Shown here piece by piece: positions 16,461-25,939 of a DNA stretch of 64,000 nucleotides. Below the pieces are notes generated by a model. It ran no database searches. It worked only from the letters and a program-made list of their open reading frames with translations, and was not told where the DNA came from. The first letter of the stretch is position 1. Every line of letters starts with the position of its first letter. The position numbers were made by a program, and so were the translations under genes. This DNA is from an uncultured Eubacteriales bacterium. Lineage in GTDB: Bacteria; Bacillota; Clostridia; Peptostreptococcales; Anaerovoracaceae. Location of the stretch: assembly GCA_900545135.1 (NCBI GenBank), contig UQXL01000001.1, forward strand, positions 86,857 through 150,856, in the 5' to 3' direction.

Positions 16461-16997
16461 TTACACATATTTTTCCGCCAAAGCCACCTCGCCTCTCTGG
16501 CGTGTAAGGTTCATATCTATGACGCGCTGATTGGAGCTTCCGCGAAACAAAAGCGTCAAATCTTTCTGCTCCGCGATAAATCTTCCGTCCACCAGGAGAT
16601 CTATCTTTGAAAGCAGCTCGTCTACGTCCATGTCTTTCATCTCTGTGAGTTCTTCGTAGGTATATCCGCTGTAGGCCATCAGGTTTAAGTCAGGCCTTGC
16701 TTCCTTGAGGGCCGCCGCCAGACTGCAGAAGGCCGCCGGCTGACAAAAGGGCTCGCCGCCACTGAATGTAACTCCGTCCAAAAGCGGATTGGCTTTGACA
16801 GCTTCAACTATCTTTGAAATCTCGCAGTCGTATCCGCCGCAGAAATCATGGGTATCAGGGTTATGGCAGTCTTTGCATCCATGGGGACAACCCTGGCAGA
16901 ATACGGCGAGACGCAGTCCGGGTCCGTCAACGATGGACTCGCGCACGACCCCGGCTATTCTAATAGTATCAAATTCTTTCAAGTTCTGTCCTGACAT
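16461..16997 (-). CDS. nrdG: Anaerobic ribonucleotide reductase activating protein
   Basis: A radical-SAM enzyme that generates the glycyl radical on NrdD under anaerobic conditions. The 178-residue protein has the iron-sulfur motif C37-x3-C41-x2-C44 (CPHGCKDC), the FSGGEPFCQ motif and the typical start FDTIRIAGVV. The ATG at 16997 lies 29 bases inside the nrdD coding region, so the two are translated together. Length is normal. It allows deoxynucleotide synthesis without oxygen. Confidence 0.96.
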   Translation of the reverse strand: MSGQNLKEFDTIRIAGVVRESIVDGPGLRLAVFCQGCPHGCKDCHNPDTHDFCGGYDCEISKIVEAVKANPLLDGVTFSGGEPFCQPAAFCSLAAALKEARPDLNLMAYSGYTYEELTEMKDMDVDELLSKIDLLVDGRFIAEQKDLTLLFRGSSNQRVIDMNLTRQRGEVALAEKYV

Positions 16998-19314
16998 CGT
17001 GTTTTACCCTGTCTCTTTCCTCGGCAGCCTTGGCGCTGTTCCAGTGATCCATGGTTCCGACCAGATAACCGGTTATCCTGCGTATCCTTTCAAAGCCCAC
17101 ATCGCCGTCGCTTTCCTTTCTGTGACACATAGGACATTCGTTGTCGATGATTCCCGTATAGCCGCAGCACGGGTCTCTGTCCACCGGGTGGTTTATGGAG
17201 CCGTAGCCTACTCCCGATTCTTTCATAAATCTCACTACTTTTTCAAAAGCGTCGAGATTTTTCAGCGGGTCTCCGTCCAGCTCTATATATGAGATGTGTC
17301 CTCCGTTGGTAAGGGCGTGGTAAGGAGCTTCCAGCCTTATCTTGTCAAAGGCGTTGATATCGTAGTATACAGGGATATGGAAACTGTTGGTATAGTAATC
17401 TCTGTCCGTAACACCCTCGATTATGCCGTATTTTTCCTTATCTATCCTTACAAATCTGCCGGAAAGGCCCTCCGCAGGAGTCGCTATCAGCGACCAGTTC
17501 AGACCTGTCTTTCTGGACTTTTCGTCCATTCTCTTTCTCATATATCCTATGATCTCAAGACCCAGTATCTGTGATTCTTTCGACTCTCCGTGGTGCTTGC
17601 CGGTAAGGGCTTTAAGGCACTCCGCCAGACCTATGAATCCAACCGTGAGAGTTCCGTGTTTTATCACTTCTTCTATGGTGTCGTCAGGACCAATCTTGTC
17701 CGAATCGAGCCATATTCCTTGTCCCATGAGGAACGGGAAGTTCCTTACTTTCTTCTGAGACTGGATCTTAAATCTGTCGTAAAGCTGATCGCACGCCAAG
17801 TCTATCATGTGGTCAAGTCCCTCGAAGAACATGTCCAGATCGCCCTTGGCTTTGATGGCAAGCCTCGGCAGGTTGATAGAAGTAAAGCTCAGATTTCCGC
17901 GTCCGGTTACTATTTCTCTCGTCGGATCGTAGGTGTTGCCGATAACTCTTGTTCTGCATCCCATGTAAGCACATTCCGTGTTAGGGTCGCCCTCTACATA
18001 ATACTGTTTGTTGAACGGAGCGTCCAGGAACGAAAAGTTCGGGAACAGCCTCTTGGCGGATACTTTGCACGCCAGTTTGAACAGATCATAGTTCGGGTCT
18101 TCAGGGTTATAGCTTACGCCCTCTTTGACTTTGAATATCTGTATAGGGAAAATAGGCGTTTCTCCGTTGCCCAGGCCGGCTTCGGTGGCCAGCATTACTG
18201 ATTCCATGACAAGTCTTCCCTCCGGGGAAGTGTCTGTTCCGTAGTTGATGGAACTGAACGGCACCTGCGCGCCTGCTCTGGAATGCATGGTATTAAGATT
18301 ATGTATAAAGGCTTCCATAGCCTGATAAGTCTTTCTTCTTATCTCATTGTCGGCGAACTTGGTAGCTCTGTCCTGCATTTTCCTGGCTTCATCTTCAGGA
18401 ACTATCTTTTTAAGTTCCTCAAGCTCCAGCTCTTTGTAATCGTTGTCCCAAGCCATGCAAGGACATACTCCGTGCTCTTCCTCGATCTTCTTTCCAATCT
18501 CTTTCATTCTGTCCACGCCGTCTTCCACGTCGTGCAGAAAGTCCAGCATTTTCCCAAGATTAGTAAGATAGAGTTTCTTATATGTCTTTCTCACTCCGGG
18601 AGCCATGCCGTAATCGAAATTAGGCACCGACTGGCCGCCGTGCTGGTCGTTCTGATTGGACTGGATCGCGATGCATGCGAGAGCCGCATAGCTTTCTATG
18701 TCGTTAGGCTCTCTCAGATGTCCGTGACCTGTGGAAAAGCCGCCTTTCAGCAGTTTCACCAGATCTATCTGGCAGCATGTCATCGTAAGAGTATAGAAAT
18801 CCATGTCGTGTATATGTATGTCTCCGTTTTCGTGAGCCGCAGTGTGCTTAGGATCTATCACATACATCTTGTAGAATTCTTTGGCACCCTCGGAACCGTA
18901 TTTCAGCATTGTTCCCATGGCGGTGTTGCCGTCTATGTTGGCGTTCTCACGTTTTATTTCGTTTTCCTTTGCTTCCTTGAAGGTCAGATCCTCGTAGATC
19001 TTCATGAGCTTGGTGTTCATGTCCCTAGCTCTTGTACGTTCCGCCCTGTAAAGGATGTATTCTTTCGCCGTTCTGGCATGACCGTTCTCTATAAGGATCT
19101 TTTCGACCGCGTCCTGAATCTGCTCTACGGCTGGTACCTGATTGTGGCATACTTCAAGAAGATATAATTCCGTCTGTTTGGCCAGGTACATGGCCATCTC
19201 TTTGTCTTTGCCGCCCAAAACCTGAGCTGCCTTGAATATAGCGTCGGCGATCTTATCGACGTTAAAGTCGACTGTGCGTCCGTCTCTCTTGGTTATTTTT
19301 TTGATGCTGTCCAT
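16969..19314 (-). CDS. nrdD: Anaerobic (class III) ribonucleoside-triphosphate reductase
   Basis: Reduces ribonucleoside triphosphates to deoxyribonucleotides using a glycyl radical. The 781-residue protein has an N-terminal ATP-cone (about 3-95; KKITKRDGRTVDFNVDKIAD), the long catalytic barrel, the C-terminal zinc site CCGYTG...CPMC and the glycyl-radical segment RRITGYLVG near residue 750. It is followed by nrdG with a 29-base overlap. A candidate NrdR box lies at 19349-19362. It marks an anaerobic lifestyle. Confidence 0.97.
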   Translation of the reverse strand: MDSIKKITKRDGRTVDFNVDKIADAIFKAAQVLGGKDKEMAMYLAKQTELYLLEVCHNQVPAVEQIQDAVEKILIENGHARTAKEYILYRAERTRARDMNTKLMKIYEDLTFKEAKENEIKRENANIDGNTAMGTMLKYGSEGAKEFYKMYVIDPKHTAAHENGDIHIHDMDFYTLTMTCCQIDLVKLLKGGFSTGHGHLREPNDIESYAALACIAIQSNQNDQHGGQSVPNFDYGMAPGVRKTYKKLYLTNLGKMLDFLHDVEDGVDRMKEIGKKIEEEHGVCPCMAWDNDYKELELEELKKIVPEDEARKMQDRATKFADNEIRRKTYQAMEAFIHNLNTMHSRAGAQVPFSSINYGTDTSPEGRLVMESVMLATEAGLGNGETPIFPIQIFKVKEGVSYNPEDPNYDLFKLACKVSAKRLFPNFSFLDAPFNKQYYVEGDPNTECAYMGCRTRVIGNTYDPTREIVTGRGNLSFTSINLPRLAIKAKGDLDMFFEGLDHMIDLACDQLYDRFKIQSQKKVRNFPFLMGQGIWLDSDKIGPDDTIEEVIKHGTLTVGFIGLAECLKALTGKHHGESKESQILGLEIIGYMRKRMDEKSRKTGLNWSLIATPAEGLSGRFVRIDKEKYGIIEGVTDRDYYTNSFHIPVYYDINAFDKIRLEAPYHALTNGGHISYIELDGDPLKNLDAFEKVVRFMKESGVGYGSINHPVDRDPCCGYTGIIDNECPMCHRKESDGDVGFERIRRITGYLVGTMDHWNSAKAAEERDRVKHDVRTELERI

Positions 19315-19348
19315 GAATCTCTACCTCTTTTCTAAATCAGGCATACCC

Positions 19349-19362
19349 ACAATATGTAGTAG
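19349..19362. promoter_or_regulatory. Candidate NrdR box upstream of nrdDG
   Basis: CACAATATGTAGTA is close to the reversed NrdR consensus ACAATATATAGT. A weaker second match overlaps TTGACATATAG (minus strand) about 38 bases further upstream. NrdR boxes usually come in pairs. Confidence 0.4.
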
Positions 19363-19428
19363 CCGTATTAAAAACTTACCACTAATTACGCTATATGTCA
19401 AGGGTCAAATAACTATATTTGATATTTT

Positions 19429-20013
19429 TTATTTTCTCCTATAATATTCTTCTTTCAGCATGGACATAAGGCGCAGATCGACGTATTTTCCGTTTTTCTT
19501 CCCGGCGCACCGCATGACGCCTTCTTCGACGAATCCGACTTTCTCATACAGCGAAGCAGCCGCCATATTATCGATGAAGTGATCTAGAGTCACTCTCTGA
19601 CAGTCCATTTCCTCAAATGCCCATTTTAACGTCCATCTGAGAGCCTGCTCTCCCAGGCCTTTTCCTCTCATGGCGGGTTCTGCAATATATATCCTCGTTA
19701 TATCAAGAGAATCATAATGGGGATTGATATTGCTTATATATATTCTTCCTACAGGCGTATCCGTGCCTACGGGCTCACACGTGCCTGCTGCCTCGTCCGT
19801 GCCGGCTGTCTCGTCCGTGCCGGCCAAACATACGGTAAGCTGTCTGGCTTTATCATCTTCCTCCCTTTCGCAGAATTCTCTAACGGTCATCTCATAAGTC
19901 TTTCCCTCGTCGATAGTAAAAAATTCCGTCACTTCCGGCATACTTTCCCAGCGGGCAAAATATTTCAGATCGTCAAAAATACTTTCTCTGATATTGATTT
20001 TCAATGGCTCCAT
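19429..20013 (-). CDS. GNAT acetyltransferase with an internal 6-residue repeat
   Basis: A 194-residue RimJ/RimL-like acetyltransferase: N-terminal LKINIRESIFDDLKYFARWES, an acetyl-CoA loop MRGKGLGEQALR, and the late motif YEKVGFVEEGVMR. The ATG at 20013 has AGGAGGAGAGGC upstream. Between the early strands lies a low-complexity insertion of four 6-residue repeats (AGTDET, AGTDEA, AGTCEP, VGTDTP), encoded by 18-bp tandem DNA repeats at 19753-19824. The insertion sits before the strand that leads to the cofactor site, so it probably forms a surface loop. Substrate unknown. Confidence 0.85.
   Translation of the reverse strand: MEPLKINIRESIFDDLKYFARWESMPEVTEFFTIDEGKTYEMTVREFCEREEDDKARQLTVCLAGTDETAGTDEAAGTCEPVGTDTPVGRIYISNINPHYDSLDITRIYIAEPAMRGKGLGEQALRWTLKWAFEEMDCQRVTLDHFIDNMAAASLYEKVGFVEEGVMRCAGKKNGKYVDLRLMSMLKEEYYRRK
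19753..19824. repeat. Four 18-bp tandem repeats inside the acetyltransferase
   Basis: Units at 19753-19770, 19771-19788, 19789-19806 and 19807-19824. The last two differ at one base. Their length, a multiple of three, keeps the frame if copy number changes. Confidence 0.85.
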
Positions 20014-20162
20014 GCCTCTCCTCCTATCTTTCAAGCTCTTTACAAATATGTGAAATTTTTATGAAGTTATAACATTGAGGCTAAAATTGTGATATTATAT
20101 TTCATTATATACGTTTTCAGACGTAATTAAAATATTTGAAATAAGATTATAGGGTGAACTAT

Positions 20163-21596
20163 ATGAATAAAAAGAAAAAGATAATCATCGCAGTATGCGC
20201 CGTAATTCTGATAGCATTATTGGCTACGGCGGCATATTTCTATTTCTCCAAGGAAAAGAAAGAGCCTCCTACCATGGAGGAGACCGTCAACAGCAGGATC
20301 TCCGCTTACGAAACGGATCTGACCGATTCAATACCGTCGATGACAAGTCAGGAGGCGGTAAGAAAATATCTGGTCAACTGGGCTGAAAATAAAGGCATAG
20401 ACGTCAAAACAGACAGCGCCGGCAATGTCATATACTCTCTTAAAGCGACGGAGGGTTTTGAAAATCAGTCTCCTTCCGTTATATTATGCGGATATGACTA
20501 CGCCAGCATGGGTTCTTATGTAAACAGCATCGCCTGCGCGCTTACGGTCGCCAAGAACGACAATCCTCATGGAGAATACAAAGTCATTTTCGTGTCAGAG
20601 GAGATGGGAAACAAAAAAGGAGCAGAAGCGCTTTCTGAAAAATATTTTACCGACGATACAAAGGTATTCTGCCTTGGCGATACCCATTCATCGAGGCTTT
20701 CCCTTTCGACTGGAGGATTCAGCAAATATGCGCTTTCAAAGAACCTGAACTACACGGATACTTCTTACGATACGGCGTACAGAGTGAGCATCTCCGGACT
20801 GCCTGCGCACAGGTTTTCCAGCATGAATTCCAATGTGCCTAACCCTATAAAGACTTTGGGCAATCTGCTGGCTAATTTTAAATCTACTTCCATCCTCTTT
20901 GAGCTCTCTTCTTTCTCCGGAGGCGGCGATTCGGACGTTATTCCTCAGGATGCGTCGGTGGTCATCGTTGTCAACGAAGATTCGGCGGAAAAGCTGGAAA
21001 AGAATCTCAACAGTGCGATAGAAAAATTCTATGACAAATATGGCGACGACTATCCCGACGCTGAATATGCTTTTGAAGTGGTCGAGACGCCTTCGCAGGT
21101 GATAAGCACAGAGGACACGGAAAGCATCATAAGTCTCCTCTACACGGCCATAAACGGCGAGCATTACAAGGACGACAATGGTGAGATCGCTTCCATAGCA
21201 AATATAGGCCGCATCTCCACCGAAAACAGGACACTGAATATTGAAGTCGCAGCTTCCAGTTACAGCGACGAGTTAACTGCAGAAATGGCGGAAGCCTATG
21301 AAACCATAAGCGCCCTCACAGACGTTAAATATACTTTGAGCGAATCTTCAGCGCCTTTCCACGCCAACGAATCAGGCGAAGAACTGGCGGATGAATTCCA
21401 CAGCGCATACACAGAATACCAGAACATCAATCTGGACAAGGTCGACATGGCCGAATGGACTCCTGCCCTCACTGTGAGCTCCAAAAATCAGTCCATGGCC
21501 GTTATCGCTTTCGGCGTGACTCAGAGAACAAAAGACAATTTTGCGGGAGGACTGATAACTTATCTGCAGACTCCTGAAGCGGAAGAAGAACAGTAG
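20163..21596 (+). CDS. Membrane-anchored M20-like peptidase homologue, metal site altered
   Basis: A 477-residue protein with one N-terminal membrane anchor (about residues 7-27) and an extracellular domain resembling the M20/PepD dipeptidase fold. PepD-like landmarks are recognisable: VSEEMGNKKGAEAL for the EE motif, SGLPAHRFSSMNSN for the lid, FSGGGDSDVIPQDASVVI for the PepD GG-N-H-N-x-I-P-R block. The expected metal-ligand motif HxD is ILCGYDYA here, and the Asp-bearing segment reads LGDTHSSR. A full zinc site is therefore doubtful and the protein may bind rather than cleave. The ATG at 20163 has AGGGTG upstream. It is followed by a strong terminator. Confidence 0.65.
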   Translation: MNKKKKIIIAVCAVILIALLATAAYFYFSKEKKEPPTMEETVNSRISAYETDLTDSIPSMTSQEAVRKYLVNWAENKGIDVKTDSAGNVIYSLKATEGFENQSPSVILCGYDYASMGSYVNSIACALTVAKNDNPHGEYKVIFVSEEMGNKKGAEALSEKYFTDDTKVFCLGDTHSSRLSLSTGGFSKYALSKNLNYTDTSYDTAYRVSISGLPAHRFSSMNSNVPNPIKTLGNLLANFKSTSILFELSSFSGGGDSDVIPQDASVVIVVNEDSAEKLEKNLNSAIEKFYDKYGDDYPDAEYAFEVVETPSQVISTEDTESIISLLYTAINGEHYKDDNGEIASIANIGRISTENRTLNIEVAASSYSDELTAEMAEAYETISALTDVKYTLSESSAPFHANESGEELADEFHSAYTEYQNINLDKVDMAEWTPALTVSSKNQSMAVIAFGVTQRTKDNFAGGLITYLQTPEAEEEQ

Positions 21597-21606
21597 GCAA
21601 AACAAT

Positions 21607-21637
21607 ACGGCCGCCCAATGGGCGGCCGTTACTTTAT
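21607..21637. terminator. Terminator between convergent genes
   Basis: Perfect stem ACGGCCGCCC/GGGCGGCCGT (21607-21629) around a 3-base loop, followed by a T-rich stretch. Confidence 0.85.
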
Positions 21638-21662
21638 TTAATCCTCATCTTTCACTTCTTAC

Positions 21663-22976
21663 TTAGTCGTCATCTTTCCCATTTTCTGTTGCGATCTCTA
21701 TCGTCGCACTCTGCACTATATGGTGCTGCACATCGTGAGCCGTTATACTGCAGTTCTGCCAGCTGCACTGGAAGGTCTCGCCTTCCTCCGGTATCCTGCC
21801 TAAGATTCCGCATATAAAACCGCTGAAAGTATCATATACGTCTGTCGGCAGATCCAGTTCGAGAGCTTCGGCCACATCTTCCAGATCGGCGCAGCCTTGT
21901 ATTCTGAATTTTCCTTCTGCCAGCTTCTCTATTTCTTCAGGCTTGACAGGACTTTCTTTTTCGGAAAGGTCTCCCAGCAAGGCTTCCATTATATCATGGA
22001 GTGTGACTATTCCTGACATTCCGCCGTATTCATCTATGACCACAGCGAAATACTCTCTGCTTTCCTGCATTTTTCTGAAAAGGCTGTTGGCTTTCATGCT
22101 TTCAGGCACCAGCATGGCTTTTTCTACTATGTTGTCTATTATCTGCTGCTGCTCTTTTTCTGGATAGAGGAAATATTCTTTCGTGTCCATAATGCCTATT
22201 ATATCGTCCAGACTGTCGCCGCATACTGGATATTTCGTATGCTTGCTCTCCCTTATGGTTTCTTTCCACTCTTCCATATCGTCTGAAACGCTGAGGGCTA
22301 TCACGTCGCGCCTGTGGGTGCACATTTCTTCTGCCGTTATATCATCAAATTCAAATATGTTCTGTATGAGCTCGTCTTCCTCAGGCTGAATGACGCCCTT
22401 TTCCTTGCCCTCCGCCAGCATCATCTTTATGGATTCCTCGGTGACTGTGCTGTCCTCTTCTTCCGGGTTTATCCTCAGAAGTCTTAGTATAAGGTTGGTG
22501 GAAACAGTGAGCAGCCATACTATAGGCGCGAATATTTTAGCCACGAAGTAGAGGATGCCCGACATCCCAAGCGCTATACCCTCAGATTTTTTCATGGCCA
22601 CCCTCTTAGGAACCAGCTCTCCGAAGACCAGCGTAAAATACGCCAGTATCAAGGTTATTACCACCACAGCCGCAGCTTTTAACACGGCTGGTGAAATAGC
22701 AACTCCGGCTGCCATCAGTTTTATGACGATAAGGTCTGCGAAAGTCTCTGCGGCTACAGCACTCTGCAGCAGACTTGCGAGAGTGATGGCGACCTGTATC
22801 GTCGCCAGGAACCGAGCCGGCTGGTCCGTAAGAGCCACAAGTCTTACGGCCTTTTTATTTCCCTCCTCGGCCATCTTCTTAAGCTTGACGTCGTTCATGG
22901 AAATTACCGCTATCTCGGTGGCGGCAAACACGGCGTTCAGGCCTATCAAAAGCAAAAGTAAAATTACAGCGTTCAT
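21663..22976 (-). CDS. CorC/HlyC-type CNNM-CBS membrane protein
   Basis: A 437-residue protein with a DUF21/CNNM transmembrane domain (about 1-180, four hydrophobic segments; early motif LNAVFAATEIAVISMN), a pair of CBS domains (about 200-330; KYPVCGDSLDDIIGIMDTKE and YFAVVIDEYGGMSGIVTLHDI) and a C-terminal CorC_HlyC domain (about 345-425). The family is implicated in Mg/Co or sodium-coupled cation export, and the CBS pair senses adenine nucleotides. It is transcribed alone. Confidence 0.92.
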   Translation of the reverse strand: MNAVILLLLLIGLNAVFAATEIAVISMNDVKLKKMAEEGNKKAVRLVALTDQPARFLATIQVAITLASLLQSAVAAETFADLIVIKLMAAGVAISPAVLKAAAVVVITLILAYFTLVFGELVPKRVAMKKSEGIALGMSGILYFVAKIFAPIVWLLTVSTNLILRLLRINPEEEDSTVTEESIKMMLAEGKEKGVIQPEEDELIQNIFEFDDITAEEMCTHRRDVIALSVSDDMEEWKETIRESKHTKYPVCGDSLDDIIGIMDTKEYFLYPEKEQQQIIDNIVEKAMLVPESMKANSLFRKMQESREYFAVVIDEYGGMSGIVTLHDIMEALLGDLSEKESPVKPEEIEKLAEGKFRIQGCADLEDVAEALELDLPTDVYDTFSGFICGILGRIPEEGETFQCSWQNCSITAHDVQHHIVQSATIEIATENGKDDD

Positions 22977-23439
22977 CTATTTTCTCCTATTATCTGTTTT
23001 CTCCCATCGGGATTTATTGATTTTTTGATTTCACGCGTTTCGTTCGTGTTAACGCGTGTTGATACGCGGTTTTGTATATCTTCAGCGTATAAAGACATGG
23101 TACACGCAAAACCACAAAAAGACACCGCAAAACTCCGGAAATTAAATTCGCAGATTGCAGTACCTTTTGAAAAGCTCCACATATTCATTTATAATGATAT
23201 TCTCAGTTATAATTTTAGTATAAGCGTTTGTGTATTTACAAGTGTTCCCGTCGCCTTCGGAACTGTCTTCCATCTAATGATTTCCTTTCGTTGTGATGGT
23301 TGAAATGGTGTTGGAAAACATGATATCAGAAATTTTGCTGCATGTCAATAACAGTGAGTCCGTTTGCCAATTGTTTGCGAATTGTTTGCGAATCATGAAA
23401 CGAGCTGCTGCTCCTTATTTTTTGCTGCGTTTTATCTGC
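22977..23439. other. Intergenic stretch, promoter region, no gene seen
   Basis: 463 bases. It contains an 8-bp inverted repeat CACGCGTT/AACGCGTG near 23031-23058 and an 11-bp tandem pair ATTGTTTGCGA at 23370-23391. Small frames here lack ribosome sites and were not accepted. Confidence 0.6.
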
Positions 23440-23874
23440 TTATTCTTCCGCAGCGGACACAGTAATAATTCCGCTCAGGCTTTCGATATACTCAGCGCCG
23501 GATACTGCTTCGCCCAGCTCGTACAAGCTGCTGTTGGGCGTACATGGCGCATAAAGCATGACTACGTCGCCCCACGGCTCATAGTAAGACAGCGAACCCG
23601 GCTCGCCGTCTGAAAGCGGCGCATCCGTTACATCCAGTTCTTCCGGATAAAATGTCATCTCGTTATTGCTGAACGGTTCCACTTCGGTTGTAAGCGGCAG
23701 CTGTTCGTATAACTGCTCGGCGACTGTACTGTCGTTCAATTCATAGATGATTTCATACTGTTCTGATTTGACAGAAATCCTCATAGTTCTTTCCTCCTGG
23801 TCTTGGTCTACTGTGCAGGCTGATACGTTCAGCAGAAGAAGAGACATAAAAACAATGACTATTATTTTTTTCAT
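23440..23874 (-). CDS. Cyclophilin-like fold lipoprotein
   Basis: A 144-residue predicted lipoprotein: signal peptide with lipobox V17-S18-A19-Cys20, then a cyclophilin-like domain of the small clostridial type. The family landmarks are TMRISVKSEQYEIIYELNDS, LPLTTEVEPFSNNEMTFYP, and GSLSYYEPWGDVVMLY. These domains lack proline isomerase evidence and their role is unknown. AAGGAG lies five bases before the ATG. It is 20 bases downstream of a truncated hydrolase; the pairing of such a lipoprotein with an alpha/beta hydrolase recurs in Clostridia. Confidence 0.82.
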   Translation of the reverse strand: MKKIIVIVFMSLLLLNVSACTVDQDQEERTMRISVKSEQYEIIYELNDSTVAEQLYEQLPLTTEVEPFSNNEMTFYPEELDVTDAPLSDGEPGSLSYYEPWGDVVMLYAPCTPNSSLYELGEAVSGAEYIESLSGIITVSAAEE

Positions 23875-23894
23875 GGCTGCTCCTTAACCTAAAT

Positions 23895-24329
23895 TCAACC
23901 CAGATTCCCGCGCAGAAAGCTCTCTATCTCATCAAATGGGATCTTTGCCATGTCGTCGTACAGATCCACATGGTTACAGTCCGGCACAACGATCATGCGC
24001 TTCGGTTCTGCCGCCTTTTCATAGGCCATGTCGCTGAACATGTCCGGAGAAGATACATGGCGCGGCTCTCCGCCGGACTCGCCCATATAGCAAGGGTCAA
24101 AGGTCAGAACGACAAATCCTCTCTTTGCCAGCTCATTGGCGTATACAGACGGCCCCTGCTCTTTTACGCCGCCGTAAGGCGCGCCTACAACGATGGCCGC
24201 ATGTTTTCCCGTTTTGCCCATATTTTTCATTGTATAAAGATCGCCGGCAAGGGCGATACCGTAGCGGTTATTGTAACGTACATGGATTCTCTCCACATTT
24301 TCATTGAGTTTGCAGATATATTGGCTCAT
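23895..24329 (-). pseudogene. Alpha/beta hydrolase with a large in-frame internal deletion
   Basis: 144 residues that combine the N-terminus of an alpha/beta hydrolase (VRYNNRYGIALAGDLY, then FVVLTFDPCYMGESGGEPRH) and its extreme C-terminus (KRMIVVPDCNHVDLYD, with the catalytic His). Full-length relatives have roughly 300 or more residues. The missing middle, between SSPDMF and SDMAYEKA, would carry the nucleophile GxSxG and the acid residue. AAAGGAG before the ATG and an intact frame across the join show a clean deletion. The product cannot be an active hydrolase. Confidence 0.75.
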
Positions 24330-24475
24330 AAGAATGCTCCTTTCCTTCCAATTCTCTTTAAGCTTATTCTTTCCAGCATCTTACATTTAAATTTAATATT
24401 ATTATAGTGCGGTGAGCCTTCGATTACAAACAGTTGTCATTCATGATTTTTCATAGTTTTTAAGAATGATATGTA

Positions 24476-24551
24476 TGGTAGAATGTCCGCATAAGATTAT
24501 AGCGGCTGTGCCGAGAGGAAGCGGCCGTTGAAACGCCGCTTGTCTGACTGG
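24476..24551 (+). repeat. 76-bp structured dispersed repeat, copy 1
   Basis: Aligns without gaps to 53778-53853 with 12 differences in 76. It begins TGGTAGAATGTCCGC, close to an extended -10 sequence. AGCGGC (24501-24506) pairs with GCCGCT (24535-24540), and the other copy has the compensatory AACGGC/GCCGTT at the same distance. An inner hairpin CGGC-TGT-GCCG is an alternative. No coding potential. Confidence 0.75.
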
Positions 24552-24717
24552 CATTGGGGTATATCGAAGCTAGCGTAGCGGTAAGAAAAAGACAAATGCA
24601 CGCATAAAAAATCCGGGAGCCAGAACCGTTGTCCAAACAGTCCAAACTCCCGGGAGGTGTTGGTTTATATGCTTTTTCAGTTCCTTATTTCTCCACCCTT
24701 GACATCAGATACACCGC
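24552..24717. other. Left flank of the AT-rich island
   Basis: Contains a stem CCGGGAG...CTCCCGG (24612-24655) around an internal TTGTCCAAACAGTCCAAA. No gene. The AT-rich composition of the island begins within about 70 bases of 24660. Confidence 0.5.
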
Positions 24718-25939
24718 TTAACCTTGCTCATCATTGTCCAAACTTATGCTTAGCTCTTCATCTATGATAGGAAGCTTGAAAATAATAGATTTTAGCCATT
24801 GCCCGTTTGCTTGTTTCTCTTCATAAATTTGAATTTCTGAAATAAGAGCTTCTATAAGTTGTCTGCGTTCAACATCATTCATCACTTTATATAGTTTATC
24901 AAAATAAATTAATACTTTATATATATTATCTCCAGTCAGTTTTTCTGTTTCTATAGTTTCTTTCTTGGTTTTAGCCTCTATTAATCGTCCTTCTAACTCT
25001 TCTATTTTATCATACATACGATAAAGTCTATCGTCTAAATCAGATTTTCTTCTTTTATAATGCTTATCATCAACATCTAAACTATCTATTTCCTCAATGA
25101 GTTTAAATTTTGTTAAATGGCTTTTCCTTAATTCCTTTTGATAATTATCTATCTCAGTTTCGATAGCTGATGTATCAACTTTCATGTTAATTTTTTCCTG
25201 CATCATAGTTGCAAACTTTGGATTGCTCACTAATTTTATTATCACTTCTGATACAGCATCATCTAACAGTTCTTCTCTAATCTGCTTATTAAAGGTGCAT
25301 TTATGACCTCTATTCATCTGCCTATGTTTGCAACCATAATAATAAAAATCTTTGTATTTCGTTCCATCTTTTTTATATTTAATTGACTTATTCCCAAACA
25401 TTCCCGCACCGCATAATGGGCATTTTACAATTCCTGACAAGAGGTGAATTCGCATGTTTTTCCCTTTGTTTACATGTTCATATTTTTTAGCTTGTACTTT
25501 CAATTTCACCTGTGCTGCTTGCCATACCTCATCAGAAACTATTGCTTCATGGATACCTTCTGCTATCAAGTAATCATCTTGTTCTACCTGTTTATATTCA
25601 TTTCTTGTCCCATGAACTTTCTCTAATGTTCTTCTCCCAAATGCTATTTTACCGTTGTATACAGGGTTTTTAAGAATTTTCCTTATTAATCCTGCATCAA
25701 ATAACGGATTTTTACCATTTTGTCTTGGTATTTTTCTTATGCCATGGTTTTCTAAATATTTTGATATGCCGTTTGCTCCAATACTTGTGTTTACATATTG
25801 GTCAAAAATAATCCTTATAGCAACTGCTTCTTCCTCATTGATTATTAATTTACCATCTACAAGTTTATATCCATATGGGGCAAATCCGCCATTCCATTTG
25901 CCTTCCCTCGCTTTTTGGATACGACCTTCCATTGTTTGA
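24718..25939 (-). pseudogene. Large serine recombinase lacking its catalytic domain
   Basis: The C-terminal 400 residues of a large serine recombinase: the recombinase domain (GRIQKAREGKWNGGFAPYGY, then LIRKILKNPVYNGKIAFGRR), the zinc-ribbon CPLCGAGMFGN...YYGCKHRQMNRGHKC, and a long coiled coil up to the C-terminus. The N-terminal resolvase domain with the catalytic Ser is absent: homology ends at VQTMEGR near 25935, where the opposite strand begins to encode a relaxase. The frame can be read on to 26007, but those residues are the relaxase read backwards. It is the integrase remnant of the island. It cannot catalyse recombination by itself. Confidence 0.85.

Noticed and set aside
24725..24744. 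Attachment-site pair: ATCATTGTCCAAACT here and ATTATTGTCCAAACT in the rlmD-like gene (complement of 37557-37573)
   Set aside because: The match is 14 of 15, but the copies are in inverted orientation, which does not fit simple excision. The one here also lies within the recombinase C-terminal codons. Kept only as a note.
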